NCBI GenBank assembly: GCA_020746105.1
Contig: CM036620.1
Coordinates: forward strand, 41,009,206-41,073,205
DNA length: 64,000 nt
Reading direction: 5' to 3'
Origin: Trogon surrucura
Lineage: Eukaryota > Chordata > Aves > Trogoniformes > Trogonidae
Shown here in pieces: positions 48,821 to 60,900 of the stretch (position 1 is its first letter; each line of letters begins with the position of its first letter). A program made the translations under genes and the position numbers. The notes beneath the pieces were generated by a model. That model saw only the letters and a list, made by a program, of their open reading frames with translations, did no database searches and was not told where the DNA came from.

Positions 48821-48958
48821 ATCATAGAATCATTAAAGTTGGAAAAGACCTCTTAGGATCAAGTCCAACCATCAGCCTAATACTACCATGACTACTAAAC
48901 TGTCCCCTGAAGTGCCATGTCTACATGTTTTTTGAACACCTCCAGGGATGGCGACCGC
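48821..48958 (-). mobile_element. CR1 LINE 3' fragment (about 140 bp)
   Basis: ATCATAGAATCATTAAAGTT, GGAAAAGACCTCTTAGGATC, AAGTCCAACCATCAGCC, CTGTCCCCTGAAGTGCCATG and TGAACACCTCCAGGGATGGC follow the antisense CR1 3' UTR of a third subfamily. It then stops abruptly. Antisense to GALNTL6. Confidence 0.94.
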
Positions 48959-49370
48959 TGTCAGCATGTGTTTTAGTTAATTCAGATGTGTCACAGATGC
49001 TTATTTTTCTTGGGTTTGGTTTCTGTTCACTAAGTTGGAATTAAGTGAGAAGAAGGTTGATTTGGATGTTTTACTTATTGAGCAAATGTCAGCAGCTTAA
49101 ACCAGCAGGCGGAAAAAGGCAGGAGCTTTTTTTATTATCCCGTCAGTTTAGACTCTACCTCCTGTCCTACAGCGAGTTGATATTGTGTCATTTAGGAAGC
49201 CAAGGTTCACTGCCAGAATTTGTAGGTCACCTTTGGCAATTCGTGGTGTTTCAGGTTGAACAGATATGGAGTCTGAACTCCTCTGGAATTCAGTGCATTT
49301 TGTCCCCTGTCTGTGGGACTGGCAATACCCTCATCCCCATCCAAAGTGACTGGATCATCTGACTTGCTGT
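48959..49370. other. Intronic sequence, nothing recognised
   Basis: A 105-codon + frame covers 49045-49362 without family resemblance and without splice-like edges that I would trust. Confidence 0.5.
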
Positions 49371-49548
49371 GAGAAGCTGAGGGAGCTGGGTCTGGTTAGC
49401 CTTAACAGGATGAGGTATTTATATGCATTGTACCAATGGGTATAAATACCTGTATGCAGGGAGTAAAGACAGAGACAGACCTCAGTGACATCGAGGGAAA
49501 GGGTAAAGGCAATGAACACTGAAATACAGCAAAATCTGTTTAGACATA
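49371..49548 (+). mobile_element. Internal CR1 LINE fragment without 3' end
   Basis: The + strand reads GAGGGAGCTGGGTCTGGTTA and GCCTTAACAGGATGAGG, then TACCTGTATGCAGGGAG, AAAGGCAATGAACACTGAAA and ATCTGTTTAGACATA. It corresponds to the ORF2 region for [11 protein letters not shown] to GNGLKLKYRKFCLNI, heavily decayed. The similarity stops at about 49548, before the expected C-terminus and tail. Sense to GALNTL6. Confidence 0.78.
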
Positions 49549-50904
49549 CTGTATATGCCCAGGATAGCTACTTGGCACTATTCTGTCCCACTCCACTGGG
49601 GATTTATAATAATTTTGCCTGTGTTGATTGAGTCATTCTTAGCAGTCAGGAAACACAAATGTCATCTTGTTGCTTCTCCTTCATAATAATAAGAGATGCC
49701 AGCACATAACTCACTGTTCGTATGACAAATTAACTGAAATTACCCTTGTGCTTTCATTGAGGTGATGATAGATCTTTTGGAAATGTTAGACATTAAAAGA
49801 AGTGAGAAATAATTTTTGTGAGGATAGTTTCAACACACATCAGAGTTGCAAACTCATACCTTTCCTCGGGGGTGTCACCTAACATAGCCAACATAGTAGG
49901 AGTCCATGAACCCTTTTCCTGACAACTGTTAAAATATATGTTGAAAAATCTGCATCCTGAATGGCAGTGCATACTGCAAGCTCTTAATCCATGAATGATG
50001 GATGCAAGACAGTATCTGTGATAAATAAGCTGTTACTCTTTTCATACCAGTGTATATTATTAAACATCTGTAATTTTCCACAATTTGACATGATAAATCA
50101 ACTTTCCAGCGCACAAACACATCCTTGCCAAGTTCTCATTCACCCAGTGCTCAAGCAGTCATATACTGGATCAACAGGAAATTGGGATGTCTTTAAAACT
50201 CATGTTTTAACTTAGTTTTTTTTCTGCAGTTTTGTGCCTTTCACAGTATAACTGTAGTGCAGCAATAACAGCTTTTGTACCCGTCTATAAAAATCTCAGT
50301 AATGAAATGCTTGGGTACCTTGGCATTTTCTAAATAACATTATAAACAGCTTTAATTTGGAATTGATGGCATGATGCTACTGGGTTGTCCACGATAGTCT
50401 CAAAACTAAATGCTCAGAAAGTCTGATATGTGTGTTTCAAAAATGAAATAACCTTGAGTCATTCAGATGTCACAGACTAAATCAAGTGCTGCCCTTTTTT
50501 TGATGTGCTGGGCTAATTATTTCTACTAATGTAAATGTCAGTGCAATGAACACTTATTTGCTGTGGCATAACAAATAGATGGCACAGGAAATATGAGCAT
50601 CTGAAGAAATTCATCATGTTCTCAACTCTCTATTATATTGCTTCAAGCCAAGGGCATAGAAAACAATTCAGACTTCTATTTTTTATAAAATATTTTAAAA
50701 GTACTTAAAAATCTAGTAAAAATAAGATTAAAAGGAATTAATTATAACTGAATGTATTCTGATTGGTTTTCTCCTTTTGGAAATATTCTGAGCTTTATAA
50801 CCTTTAGCACTTTCTCGTGATAGCAAATAGTAATTCTCTACATTTTACTGAACAACTTTGCTTCATTCTCAGTGTCTTCCAACCTAATAAGGATATCCAG
50901 ATCT
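49549..50904. other. Intronic sequence, nothing recognised
   Basis: AT-rich DNA. No repeat or exon is recognised. Confidence 0.6.
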
Positions 50905-51250
50905 ACAGCAGTCATTTCCTTGAATTATGTGGGAGGCTGGCGCTGTAGCATGAGGTCCCCCAAACATCCCTCTGGCTCTCCAGTTCCCCCTGAGCATCTC
51001 TTGCATGTCCCTGAAGTGCTGATCTGACGGGCAGCAGTTTTGGCAGGCAGTGACCGGCCAGCACCAGTGCATGACCCAAGCGGGACCATCCATGAGTGGC
51101 ATCGAGATTTGGGTGCAGACCCCCATATCCTGCCACTGCACTCGCTGCAGCCACTGCCCACCGCCCCCCCCCCTCACCCCGCCCTGTATCGGGGGGTGGG
51201 GACCCAGAGAAGGACTCTAAAAAACATGTAGCCTGGGGGTTCAAAACCAG
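50905..51250. other. Unassigned GC-rich block with C-run and G-run
   Basis: About 340 bases of high G+C between AT-rich flanks. It contains a run of ten C near 51164-51173 followed by CACCCCGCCC, and then GGGGGGTGGGGACCC at about 51191-51205. Frames are open on both strands (97, 135 and 78 codons on -), with no family resemblance. The C runs could form a quadruplex on the - strand. The origin is not recognised. Confidence 0.5.
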
Positions 51251-53988
51251 CAGCTGGTATTTTTGGACTGCGTGATGCACCCCTCTGGTAGCTTTCAAGA
51301 ATGAGGAGGTTGGATTCAAATTACTACAGGCGATACTTTCATTTTATGGTGATGGGAACTTCACAGGCTCTTAAAGTATTGTACTTACTTGCACTGCATA
51401 ATACTTATACGCACATCTCAGTTATATTTGGCAGTTCAGATATAAGAACTTTTTCAGTTTTCAGTCTTAACACTGAAGAGATACAGTAAAGAAGAGCTGC
51501 AGAGGTGATGTTCGGAGCTTAAACCTAAAGGTGTAGAGATGAGATAGCATGATGATTGGATTTTATACCTTTTCTGTAGCTCAGGCTTCTTTATATCAAG
51601 CGCATCCTTAGGGGAAAGAATATTTTGGTTTTCATCTCTAATATCCTCAGCCAGTCACTGCCCCAGACTGGATTTTGCTTGTGTGTGGAAGCAGGATAGC
51701 ACTTGATTTCAGATTTGGGTTCTGTAGTGCTAATATTTCACTTTGATGCACTTGTGCTAAAATTTAGCAAAAACAGAAAAAGCAAAAATCTTTCAAAATG
51801 ACTAGTTTTCACAACCATTTTAACTCTTGGGGAAGAAGCTTCATTAGAGTATCTGTGTTCCTATGCTTGTGGTAATACCACAAGAGAAATTTGGGAAGTG
51901 GACATACTGTGATTTTGCAGCTGTTTTATAATAAACATATAGTGCTATATTCAGTGCCACCATTCTTCAAAAAGTGGTCCTTAACTTTGTTCTGATAGAA
52001 GAATGAATTTAACTGCTCAGTGGGTTCTGAGGTCTTTTTTATTATTGTCTTGTTTAATCAGAGTAGTTGGTCAGATCTTAAGAGTCCCGAGAGTGATCTG
52101 TGTTAGAAGGATGGGAAAAATTAGCGAATTACCTGTTTTACACAACACTGTTTAAAAACATTATTCAGAATCTTTTGTTTCAAGAACAAAGGGGAATCAA
52201 ACAGTGGTTGTTTTTATGCTTCTCTTGCAACATCCCTGAAGGGGTCTTATCTAAGTACTTCTTTCCCATATGCATCTTTTTCTGAGCAGGAACACCTAGT
52301 TACGTTCTAGGTAAGGTTACTTCCTAAAATGTACGAAACAATTGGAAATGATTACGCTGATTAGCATATGATGTTGTGTTAATACAGTATTTGATTGTGT
52401 ATTGCTGTGTAGTAAAATGACCGTAGAGCTAGTGAGAACTCCTCAGGCTCAAAGTGAATCTGTAGTGATCTCTTCTTTTTTTTTTTTTTTTTTTTTGAGA
52501 GGTACATTTCCATTGATATATCATCTTTCTTTGCCTGAGTCCCCTCTAATTCTCTGCCTCCGCAGAGTGAAATTAAAAATAAATGAGTTATTCAATGAAG
52601 GCACTTGTTTCTGAGTTTGAGCTTTCAAATGTCACAGCAGAGAAGCTTTTTTTCCCCACTGAGGGATTTAATAGTCTGTGAGTGAGTTTTTGATAATTGT
52701 GCTGGTTTTTGGACTTATCATATTCTCTGTAATTGAACCAGATGTTGAGTCTTCTCTAGAGGAGAAGGATCTTCTGAGTCTGTGTCGTACTGTAGCAATC
52801 ATGCGTCCCAAAAGGTTTGAGGTTAATGTGGAAATGAAATAGTAAGGCAGATGCTGTATGTAATGTTCCTGTAGGGGGGTAATCCCTTTTGGACCAAAAC
52901 ACTTAAAAATGTAGAACTCACAGCTGCATATTACGTGTAACAAATGGTTGAATGATAAATTGTTGTAGGATTTTTTTGACAGCCAGTCAAAATCCAGCTC
53001 TTTGTATGCAGAGTGACATTTGCTCTTATAATGTTGCTACAATGATAAAAATAGTCCCTGAGTTCAAGAGGCTAAGGGCTGTAGAGGCAGACTGTGCTGT
53101 TTGTGGGTGACTTACAGAAATGCTTTGGAGGGGAAGACCCTGAGTACGTTTCAGTTAATCAGCTGTGCTGGTTTCTCATTCCTCTGTGTTGATATATCAC
53201 TAAAGAATACCTATGAGCATCGCTTCTATGTTACGGTGAGGTACTGGAGGAAGTGGGGATGCCTAGGCCTTCTCCTTTCTCATTCCTTGTTTTCCATTGG
53301 CAAGAAGTCCTGCTGCATATGTTAGAAGGAACCGTAATGTTTCCCAGTCATGCTTCCCACTTCTTAGGCCCTCGTGGAAATCAAAAAAGTATTGTAGCCC
53401 TTGCAGTTGCAGGCACACGTAGAACTAACACTTCACGTAGATCTTGCAGTGTTACTGCTATTTAAAGATGAGAACCCAGAACGTACAAGTAACTAACATG
53501 TATTCTCCAGAATGGTTTGCCTCCCGTGACCTTTGGTTTTTAGAAACGGGGCTTTAGAAACGGGGGCTCTTCCAGTTGTTTTCATCTGAAAGAAGGAGGC
53601 ATGTGAGCACACTTAGAGATTGACAGTGGAGCCTTTTAGCAGTTTTAAAACATTCCAGAAACTATGTCTTAAAGTCTTTCAAAATGCAATTTGTTTACCT
53701 TTAGGCAGAAGTGAAATGGAGGAACCGGTTTGCTCAAGTGCTTTTGTATCTTTTTAAGCAACATAGCGACACCAAAAAAGAAAAAAAAAAAAAAGTCCTT
53801 CAGTTGCTGGCAAGGGAGTTATTTCATTGAAGGACCAAAAGTAATTCTGATTTCTTCAGAGTTAGAAAATTTCCACTGCAAAACTCCTACTCTTTACTGA
53901 GAGTTTGGCTTTCAAAGTCTACATCCTTTTTTCATGTTTATTGCAGAAGTAAAACTAGTGTGTACAGAGGGTAAGTTTCATGAAGTCA
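51251..53988. other. Intronic sequence, nothing recognised
   Basis: AT-rich DNA with a T21 run at 52476-52496, a short tandem duplication of TTTAGAAACGGGGC near 53539-53567, and an A14-type run near 53780. No gene is seen. Confidence 0.6.
52476..52496. repeat. Poly(T) run of 21
   Basis: A simple homopolymer. There is no retroposed gene next to it that would make it a poly-A tail on the - strand, as far as I can see. Confidence 0.85.
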
Positions 53989-54708
53989 TGTTGTGGTTTA
54001 ACCCGACCATCTACAAGGCACTATGCTGCCACTCGCTCACTCCTTCTCCCTCCCAGCAGGATGAGGAGGAGAACCCCTCAAAAAAGTAAAACTCATGGCT
54101 TGAGGTAAGAACACTTTAATAACTAAAACATAATAACAACTATAACAATAATCATAGAACCATAGAATGCATTGGGCTTGAAGGGACCTTTAAAGGCCAT
54201 CCAGACCAACGCCCCTGCAGTGAGGAGGGACATCTTTAATTAGAGCAGGTTACTCAGAGTTGCACCAAGCCTGACCTTGAATGCCTCCAGGCATGGAGCA
54301 TAATAATTGTAATGAAAAGGAATATAGCAACAACAATAACAAAGAAAGAAGAAAAAAAGAGAGAGGGAAATGAACAACAAAAAAGACAAGTGATGCACAA
54401 TGCAATTGCTTACCACCTGCTGACTGATGCCTGAGCAGCAGTCCATCCCTTCTGGTGAGCTTGCCTCAGTTTACATACTGGGCATGATGTTCTGTGATAT
54501 GGAATATCCCTTTGGCTGGTGTGTGTCAGCTGTCCTGTCCAGGCTCCCTCCCAGCTTCTTGTGCACCTGCTTGCTGGGAGAGCCTGGGAAACTGAAATAT
54601 CCTTAACTTAGGGTAAGCGGTACTTAGCAACAACTAAACCATCAGTGTGTTCTCCGCGTTATTCTAACACTAAATCCAAAGCACTGCCTGAATACTACTT
54701 TTAGGAAG
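53989..54708 (-). mobile_element. Solo LTR of an endogenous retrovirus, interrupted by a CR1
   Basis: The left edge TGTTGTGGTTTAACCC and the blocks AGTAAAACTCATGGCTTGAG, AAGTGATGCACAATGCAATT, ATGGAATATCCCTTTGGCTG, GTCAGCTGTCCTGTCC, CTCCCAGCTTCTTGTGCACC and TAGCAACAACTAAACCATCA match my memory of a common avian LTR. On the - strand the order is a CCAGTATGTAAAC TATA-like box (near 54480-54468) and then ATTAAA (54120-54115), so the LTR reads right to left. Its own 5' end (right side here) is missing: similarity ends at about 54708, some 35 bases before the usual TGTCCTGGTTT terminus. A CR1 sits inside at 54152-54300. No viral genes are present. The class (ERVL-like) is from memory. Antisense to GALNTL6. 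Confidence 0.87.
54152..54300 (-). mobile_element. CR1 LINE 3' fragment nested in the LTR
   Basis: TCATAGAACCATAGAATGC, TGAAGGGACCTTTAAAGGCC, GCCCCTGCAGTGAGGAGGGA, CATCTTTAATTAGAGCAGG and CCTGACCTTGAATGCCTCCA are the antisense CR1 3' end. It lies between two halves of the AT-rich centre of the LTR (AACAATAA before, TAATAATTG after). It belongs to the same subfamily as the 16857-17333 copy. Confidence 0.93.
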
Positions 54709-56125
54709 CCGCTTGTGAGGGCATTGTGTTTAATTCTCCCCTACACTGAAAGGATGTTAAAGCTGAAAAATCAGCATGGTATTGATTTCTCTTAACAGCA
54801 TGTATTTTGATGGGAAAGAGTTAAGACATTTATTTAAAAAAAAAAAAGGCAATACAAACAAACCCCTCAGTTGTTAAATAGGGACTTAGGATGGCACCAA
54901 CACTGTTTTTGGATTTGTTTGTTTCCGTTTTCCTCTTAGGACAATGGAGCCCTTCCAAAATATGAGCTGCAGCAAGAATTCAGTTATCTTTTTGTGTATT
55001 GCATGATATTTATTTTTAATAGTTTGCTAGATTAATTTTAGTGAATGTATTTAACTATATTATACTTGCAAGAGGACTCTGATACATTAGACTTGTAAAT
55101 GTTATCAGGTTAAGTAACTACAAGGAATTAATATCTTTTAAGAGTAATGGCATCAAAATGCAAATAGACAACAGGAAACCAGCTGTAAACTCTACTATAC
55201 AGTTCGCTTTCAGTGTGCTGCAAACCTGCCTTTTAAATCACTATACACAGGAATAAAGGGTCACAAAAGTAAAGTTTATCCTGCTTTTGATAATTTTGAT
55301 AGTCTTGAATATTTTGGATGAAATTGTTCATACCCGTGTTCGCAAGGGATAGAAGTTTAGCTGAAGCCAGTCTGTTTGGGTCTGACTTTTAGAGAACCAG
55401 TTAGTGCTTTGGTGGATAATTTTAGGCATTTGGGCTCAAGAATCATGGTTAACGCTTTTGCAACCTGCATTCTACCTTATGCTTCTCACTCTAAGAAAAA
55501 CACTATTTCGTATTACTGTTAGAACATTAGAAAAAAACCTTTTGATATCATGATCTGAACTCAAGAATTATTGAAATTTCAAGGACATGAAAGGTTAGAT
55601 ATTTTGGTGATACAACACAGTTTTATCAGGATATCTTTAGTTCTTCGGTTCTTCCAGGTGTGATTCTCTAACTTATATTAAAACATGTCAAGAGAATCTT
55701 TTCTTGGAATGTGTCTGCAAAAGTTGTAATAGAGGAATAAACATAGACAAGATTGCATTTTGCTGATATGTAACGTAAGTTGCCTTTAACAAAATTTAAA
55801 AAGTAGGTCATGCTAGCAGAATGTGATGGATTTTTCTCAGTAGCTCAGGGATTTAATGGAGAGCACTGAGCTCATTACACTTTGCCCTGAATATCCAACA
55901 TTATCAGAAATATCAGCTGACCCAAAGCAGAGATTTTCCACATGGCTCTTTGTCAGCCAGGATTTCTAGCATCCTTTGCTCGAAGGCAACCAGTCATGGG
56001 CATTCCTCACTTCTTGCTTAGAACTCTGAAAACCTTCAAACCTCACTTTTGAGGATGGCTTAACTACCACATCCACATCATAATGCTTGACATATATTTA
56101 TCTGTCCTAGAAAGAGAAACCCTAA
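54709..56125. other. Intronic sequence, nothing recognised
   Basis: AT-rich DNA with an A12 run at 54836-54847. No gene or repeat is recognised. Confidence 0.6.
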
Positions 56126-56490
56126 CTGAGGAGAGGAGATTGAGGGGAGACCTTATCACTCTGTACAAGTACCTGAAGGGAGGTTGTAGAGAGGCAGGGG
56201 TTGGTCTGTTCTCCCTAGTGGAGAGTGATAGGACGAGGGGAAATGGATTTAAATTGTGCCGGGGAGGCTCAGGTTAGATACTAGGAAGAATTTCTAAAGT
56301 GAAAGGGTTGTCAGCCATTGGAACAGGCTGCCCAGGGAGGTGGTTGAGTCACCATCCCTGGAGGTGTTTAAGAGACGGATGAGTGTTGCATTGGGGGAAA
56401 TCGTTTGGTAGGTTTATAGGGCTGGGACAAAGGCTGGACTTGATGATCTTCAAGGTCTCTTCCAGCTGATATGATTCTATGATTCTATTC
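56126..56490 (+). mobile_element. CR1 LINE 3' fragment (about 365 bp)
   Basis: The + strand encodes [18 protein letters not shown], then [12 protein letters not shown] frameshift near 56263 leads to TAG. Further on, AACAGGCTGCCCAGGGAGGT and TGAGTCACCATCCCTGGAGG code for the [10 protein letters not shown] region. The end is CTGGACTTGATGATCTTCAA and ATGATTCTATGATTCTATT. A piece of the 3' part is missing between about 56390 and 56430 compared with related copies. Sense to GALNTL6, 1.3 kb upstream of the exon. Confidence 0.95.
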
Positions 56491-57817
56491 TACGAAAATG
56501 CATGGACAACTTCACTTGCAGCTACTGAATATCATCCAGTTTTGTGCTGCCAATAAGAGAAGATGAGCTAGTCCAATGTTTTACGTAGTTTATACATGAA
56601 GTTCAGAGCATCAGTCTTACATATGTGTGATATTTTTATAGAGCTTTCAAAATTTCCTAGTAGAAGGCTCATCAAACACCGCTTCCCCAGAACTGCTTTT
56701 CAAGTGTGTTTTTTCATATCCTGTACTAACGTTTCTAACATGCATTATACATATGCCCTTTGTTCTGGACAACTTATTCAAACTTAGAGTTAACAGAACT
56801 AAGGTTTTCGTGTTACTCCTGAAAAGTTGCTTCCTCACTTTCTTCAGCACAGATGTGGTAGATCATTTTGTTTGCTTATCAAAATTTTCTCCACTTTTTA
56901 CACATTATTTGTAAATTAAGCATTTTGAAAAAGGCTAACTTTTTCTGAAACCTTCTGCAGATTTGTACTATATCCTATGAATCTAAATTTTGTGTGCTTT
57001 TAATGTACTTCTAACGGTGCTTTTCTACTTTGTTTTTTTTTATAAAATGCCCACATTTAGCAGAAAAAAAATAAGAAAATAAAAGCTCTAGAAAGATAAA
57101 TTTTCTTACAAGCTAAAAATGGTCTTTAGCTGTAGATGAGAATTTGGACTCTGGAAGGGAGAAGTTAACTTACTAGCTGTGTGTTGCATGGGGATTTTCT
57201 GCTGAGTATATTTTTGGGAGGTGGATTTGTTTGCTTTTTCCCCCCTTTATCTCTTACCATGAGGAAAGATTTTAAAGTGCTTTGAGGGTGTCTTTGCTCT
57301 GTGTGTCTGATGCACTGAGACCAGCTTTATGTGAATAGCATTAATTCATCATCAAATATTAAAAAAACAAACCTAACCCCTAAAATTAAAGGAGACTATT
57401 GAAAGGTGCTGAGTAGATATAACTCCAGTTTTGCACAACTGATACTTTAAGTTAAAAATCAAGGTACTTCATGAGTTGAAGGATGAGGCATTTTTGAAAT
57501 CTGTTCAATTTTAGTGGTCCATTTAGCTTCCATGAACTTCTTGCCAAGCAGCTATAGCAGGACACTGCTGGAAAGAGAAGTGTTAACCATGAGTTGTTTG
57601 ACATACTTTGATTAATTGTGAAGAACTAAATTCATGGTTTTCTCATAATATTTAGAAAAATAGCTTCATTTACCACAGTGAAGTTTCAATATTTGCATTG
57701 GATAAACTGAATGCTTTATTTACTTCTGCTGTATTATAAATGTTCTTTTGTGATAATGCAAAACATATATGTATGTATAAATTTGTTCAGTTTTTTGTTT
57801 GTTTACTGTTTTCACAG
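56491..57817 (+). other. GALNTL6: End of the intron before the GALNTL6 exon
   Basis: AT-rich DNA ending in a T-rich tract (57783-57817) and CACAG. A TTTACTG at 57802-57808 could serve as a branch site, but it is close to the AG. No other exon is seen. Confidence 0.6.
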
Positions 57818-57926
57818 ACACTTCCATTGGGGCTAGGAGATGGACAGCTCTTTACTTGGACTGATGGTTTGAAAAGGAAGGACTGGCATGATTATGAAAG
57901 CATTCAAAAAGATGCTATGCGTTCAG
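57818..57926 (+). CDS. GALNTL6: GALNTL6 internal coding exon (N-terminal stem region)
   Basis: Seen: a pyrimidine-rich stretch ending in TTTTCACAG directly precedes an open 109-bp block, which is followed by GTATAC. The exon starts in phase 0 and ends one base into a codon (G|gt). It encodes 36 residues beginning [10 protein letters not shown] and ending KDAMRS, with WTDGL and [10 protein letters not shown] in the middle. Known: this matches, from memory, the luminal stem of GALNTL6, a Golgi type II membrane protein of the polypeptide GalNAc-transferase family (GT27, mucin-type O-glycosylation). The split last codon fits the Gly expected next. GALNT10, the nearest paralogue, shares DWHD but diverges around it. 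The exon lies between the transmembrane anchor and the GT-A catalytic domain, so it holds no catalytic residue. Neither the anchor exon nor the next exon was found in the window, as expected for a gene with very long introns. No break is seen. The GALNTL6 rather than GALNT10 call is confident but not searched. Confidence 0.86.
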
Positions 57927-60900
57927 GTATACATAAGTTCAGAGCAAATTTAAAGTTTATTTATTCTTTCTCCACATGGTTTTTATTTCTCTTACGTCAG
58001 TAAAAACCATTCCTAACAGCCTTTTTTCTTGATTACACCATGTCACAAGGACATAATATTCTCAACTGAGGGGTCAGACCAAGCACAAATACCTTACCTC
58101 TGAAAATGGCCAAGTGAAAATAAAAATGTGTTTCATGCTAATAGCTGTTCATGCTAATAAAGATTGTACAAAGAAATGGGCAAAAATATTGCTAACAAAA
58201 TATGTTACATGTTGAAGTCAGTTATTATACTGTCATAAAATGTCAGCAAAACTGTTGGGTTTGGAAGGGATGTATTTGATAACTGAGGCTGAGCTGTCCT
58301 TAAAACAGTGGATGGAACCTGAGTCCAGTACTTATAACTGCCAAGAACGCCCAAAGTTATGTTAGAGACAAACTTTGAACCTTTTACCGTTATCGACTCC
58401 AGTCCTTTAGTCTTGCTAAAGCTACTTTGCTTCATCCTGACAGTCTAAAATTATTTGAAAATGGGAACAAATTGTATTTACTGGTACGCTGAAGGACACT
58501 TTGTTACAATGAATAAAGTAATTTTAACGTATGTTCACGTGCTGTATGCCATATGTGCAAAGAAAGGTTTATGTTCTTATTTCTGTCACCAGAACATGTA
58601 GATTTGAATCTTTCTTTTGCAATATAATTTACTGCTATTCAGCATAAGATAAATTATAAAGAAGGAAGGGAAACAGCAGTTGAATTGCACCTTGATCAGT
58701 GTCTGAAAGACATTATTTTACAAGGAAAAATCTACTATTTTTAAAAAAAATATGGTGCTTGATTCCACTGTCAGAAGACAGCCAACACCTCCCTCAAAAT
58801 ACCTCCATAACTGAATCCAGTCGACAGATTTACAGGACTTGATAAGTACTTAATTTTTCAGAGGCCTCAACCAGTAAAACATTTCAAGTGTAAGTTAATT
58901 TTGTAAAGCAATTTCACTTTCTCTTTTGAATCTTTTTGATCACTAACTAAAAAAAATTATCCTTCCTTCCTACATGTGTTTAAGAGTAAAAAAGGTGGGG
59001 AGGGGGATGAAGTTATTCTAGGCATCATGGGAGTTGTCAGATCAGTGCTAATTGTGTACCAAATTATGAAATGTAGAATGAGAAACGTCTGAGAGAGTGT
59101 GTGCAAAATAGAAGCAGAACGTATGTAGAAGCGTGTTCATATGTAGGGAGTATCACACATTATCTGGTTAGAATGGAACTTTCTGAGGGATGTCCACTGA
59201 TGCTTTGGTAAGGTACCTTTGATCCCTAAATATGTAATATTGACCTCATACATTTTGGAAAATAAACAGTATTATTTATGATTACCTGAGAGATAGCTAT
59301 AGCATTGCCAACATAATGAAAGCCATTGCATGGAGTCAGCTAAGAAATTAGCAAAGCATGTTATATAGCTTTGTAATTCACAGTTCTACCAACTGTAGTA
59401 AGATACCCTAGTATGTGAATATTTTTTCCAGTAAACTTCTATCCTTGGTAATAATACTACTTAAAATATTCTGAGTTATTTATGTTTTTATTGGCTTTCT
59501 TGCCACAGTGTTTGCTAAGTTTGACCATTTAAGAAATCTTTTTTAATGATTTCTGTCATTATTATTCACTGGACTAAATTAACTTTTAATGATTTTTTTT
59601 CTTTAACAATCACAATATAGTAATACAAATGTAAAGCTGGAGTATCTCAATGCATCTTTTGGGGCATGCTATACAATTTCTGTCCCTAATAACAAAGCAA
59701 AATACAGCTGAAATCAACTTGTAGTTAAAAATCAATCCAAAGGCATGAAACAGCAGTGAAGGGACTTCTTAGGACATTTCAGGGAAGGCAGTCAATGCTT
59801 GCTACACAGAAAAGAAGAAATTAATGAAGTCTTTTTTAATTCAGTTTAGCTGTTTATCTGTAAAGCTTACAATTTCCTAAGCATTGTGAGTGTGAACTGC
59901 ATAGATCTAATAATGGAGAGGTGCTAGTTTCTTCACAGCCAGTTCTTCTGTTTCAAGCCCAGATATTTTGATCCCCTTTCATTCCACCAAATTAAAACCA
60001 TTGTTCCTGAGTTTGAGTAGTCTCTCCTCAGTGGAAATCATTCAGTTGTTTTAGAGATAGAGATGAGAGCCATTTGCAAGACATGCAGAAAAATGGTACT
60101 ATTTCTATTTATTTAAAGTGTTCTAGCTCATATTTTTTGGCTCTAAAATTACAGATGATCTTGTATATAAATGCTGAAGTAAGCTCATGTTACTTTTGGT
60201 TTTATGGGGCTTTATTAGAATACCTGAGGTTCAAATGTACGGTTATGGTATTTCTACCATTAGTTCCCATTGTGATAGCTTGATGATGGTACTTGAGAAG
60301 GACTGAAGTGAATAATGGAGTGGCAAGGCTTTAAATTTAGTCAAAACATAATTAGTATTCAAAGACTGCTGCAGAGATAGAGTCTTCAATAACTGGCCCT
60401 ACTTTTTCAACTTCTAACTTATATGGAATTTACTCATGGTATAAGATCCTTCCAAGGTCAGTTTCCTCCAACTGGAAATGTTTTCTGGAGTCCTGAATTA
60501 TTTTCTGGAGTGTTTTGGGGCTTCCCATGTGAGAAAACAAAGGATGGTAGAGACGCAGTCCCACCGTAGCTCCTGGTACTGTCTCTAGACCATTAGTGAG
60601 GGTCTGAACCTGTCTGGTGTCTGCTTGTGCGACACAGAGTTTTTATTTAACGTTCAGAGTCCTGCTCTGTAAGATATCAGTTTTACAGCAGAAGACGAGT
60701 TACACATGTAATCTGTGAAATGTGTTCATGATGGGTATTTCCTGGGATGAGGTGTTTACTGTTGGAAAATACAGATCTTGTGTATTGAGAGTAGGAGAAG
60801 CACATCTGAAGCTGTTTCATGTAGCAAAGTCCAGGCAAGTGCCTTCAAATATGTGTAAGAACACATCTAGACTTGGACATCAGATCATCCTTTATAAACA

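Noticed and set aside
50884..51319. 135-, 97- and 78-codon - strand frames
   Set aside because: Three overlapping frames in one GC-rich block are a composition effect. The block is reported as unassigned instead.
58228..58290. Weak CR1-tail-like stretch (TGTTGGGTTTGGAAGGGATG)
   Set aside because: Only about 20 bases agree and the tail repeat is too decayed to be sure. It may be a very old CR1 end.
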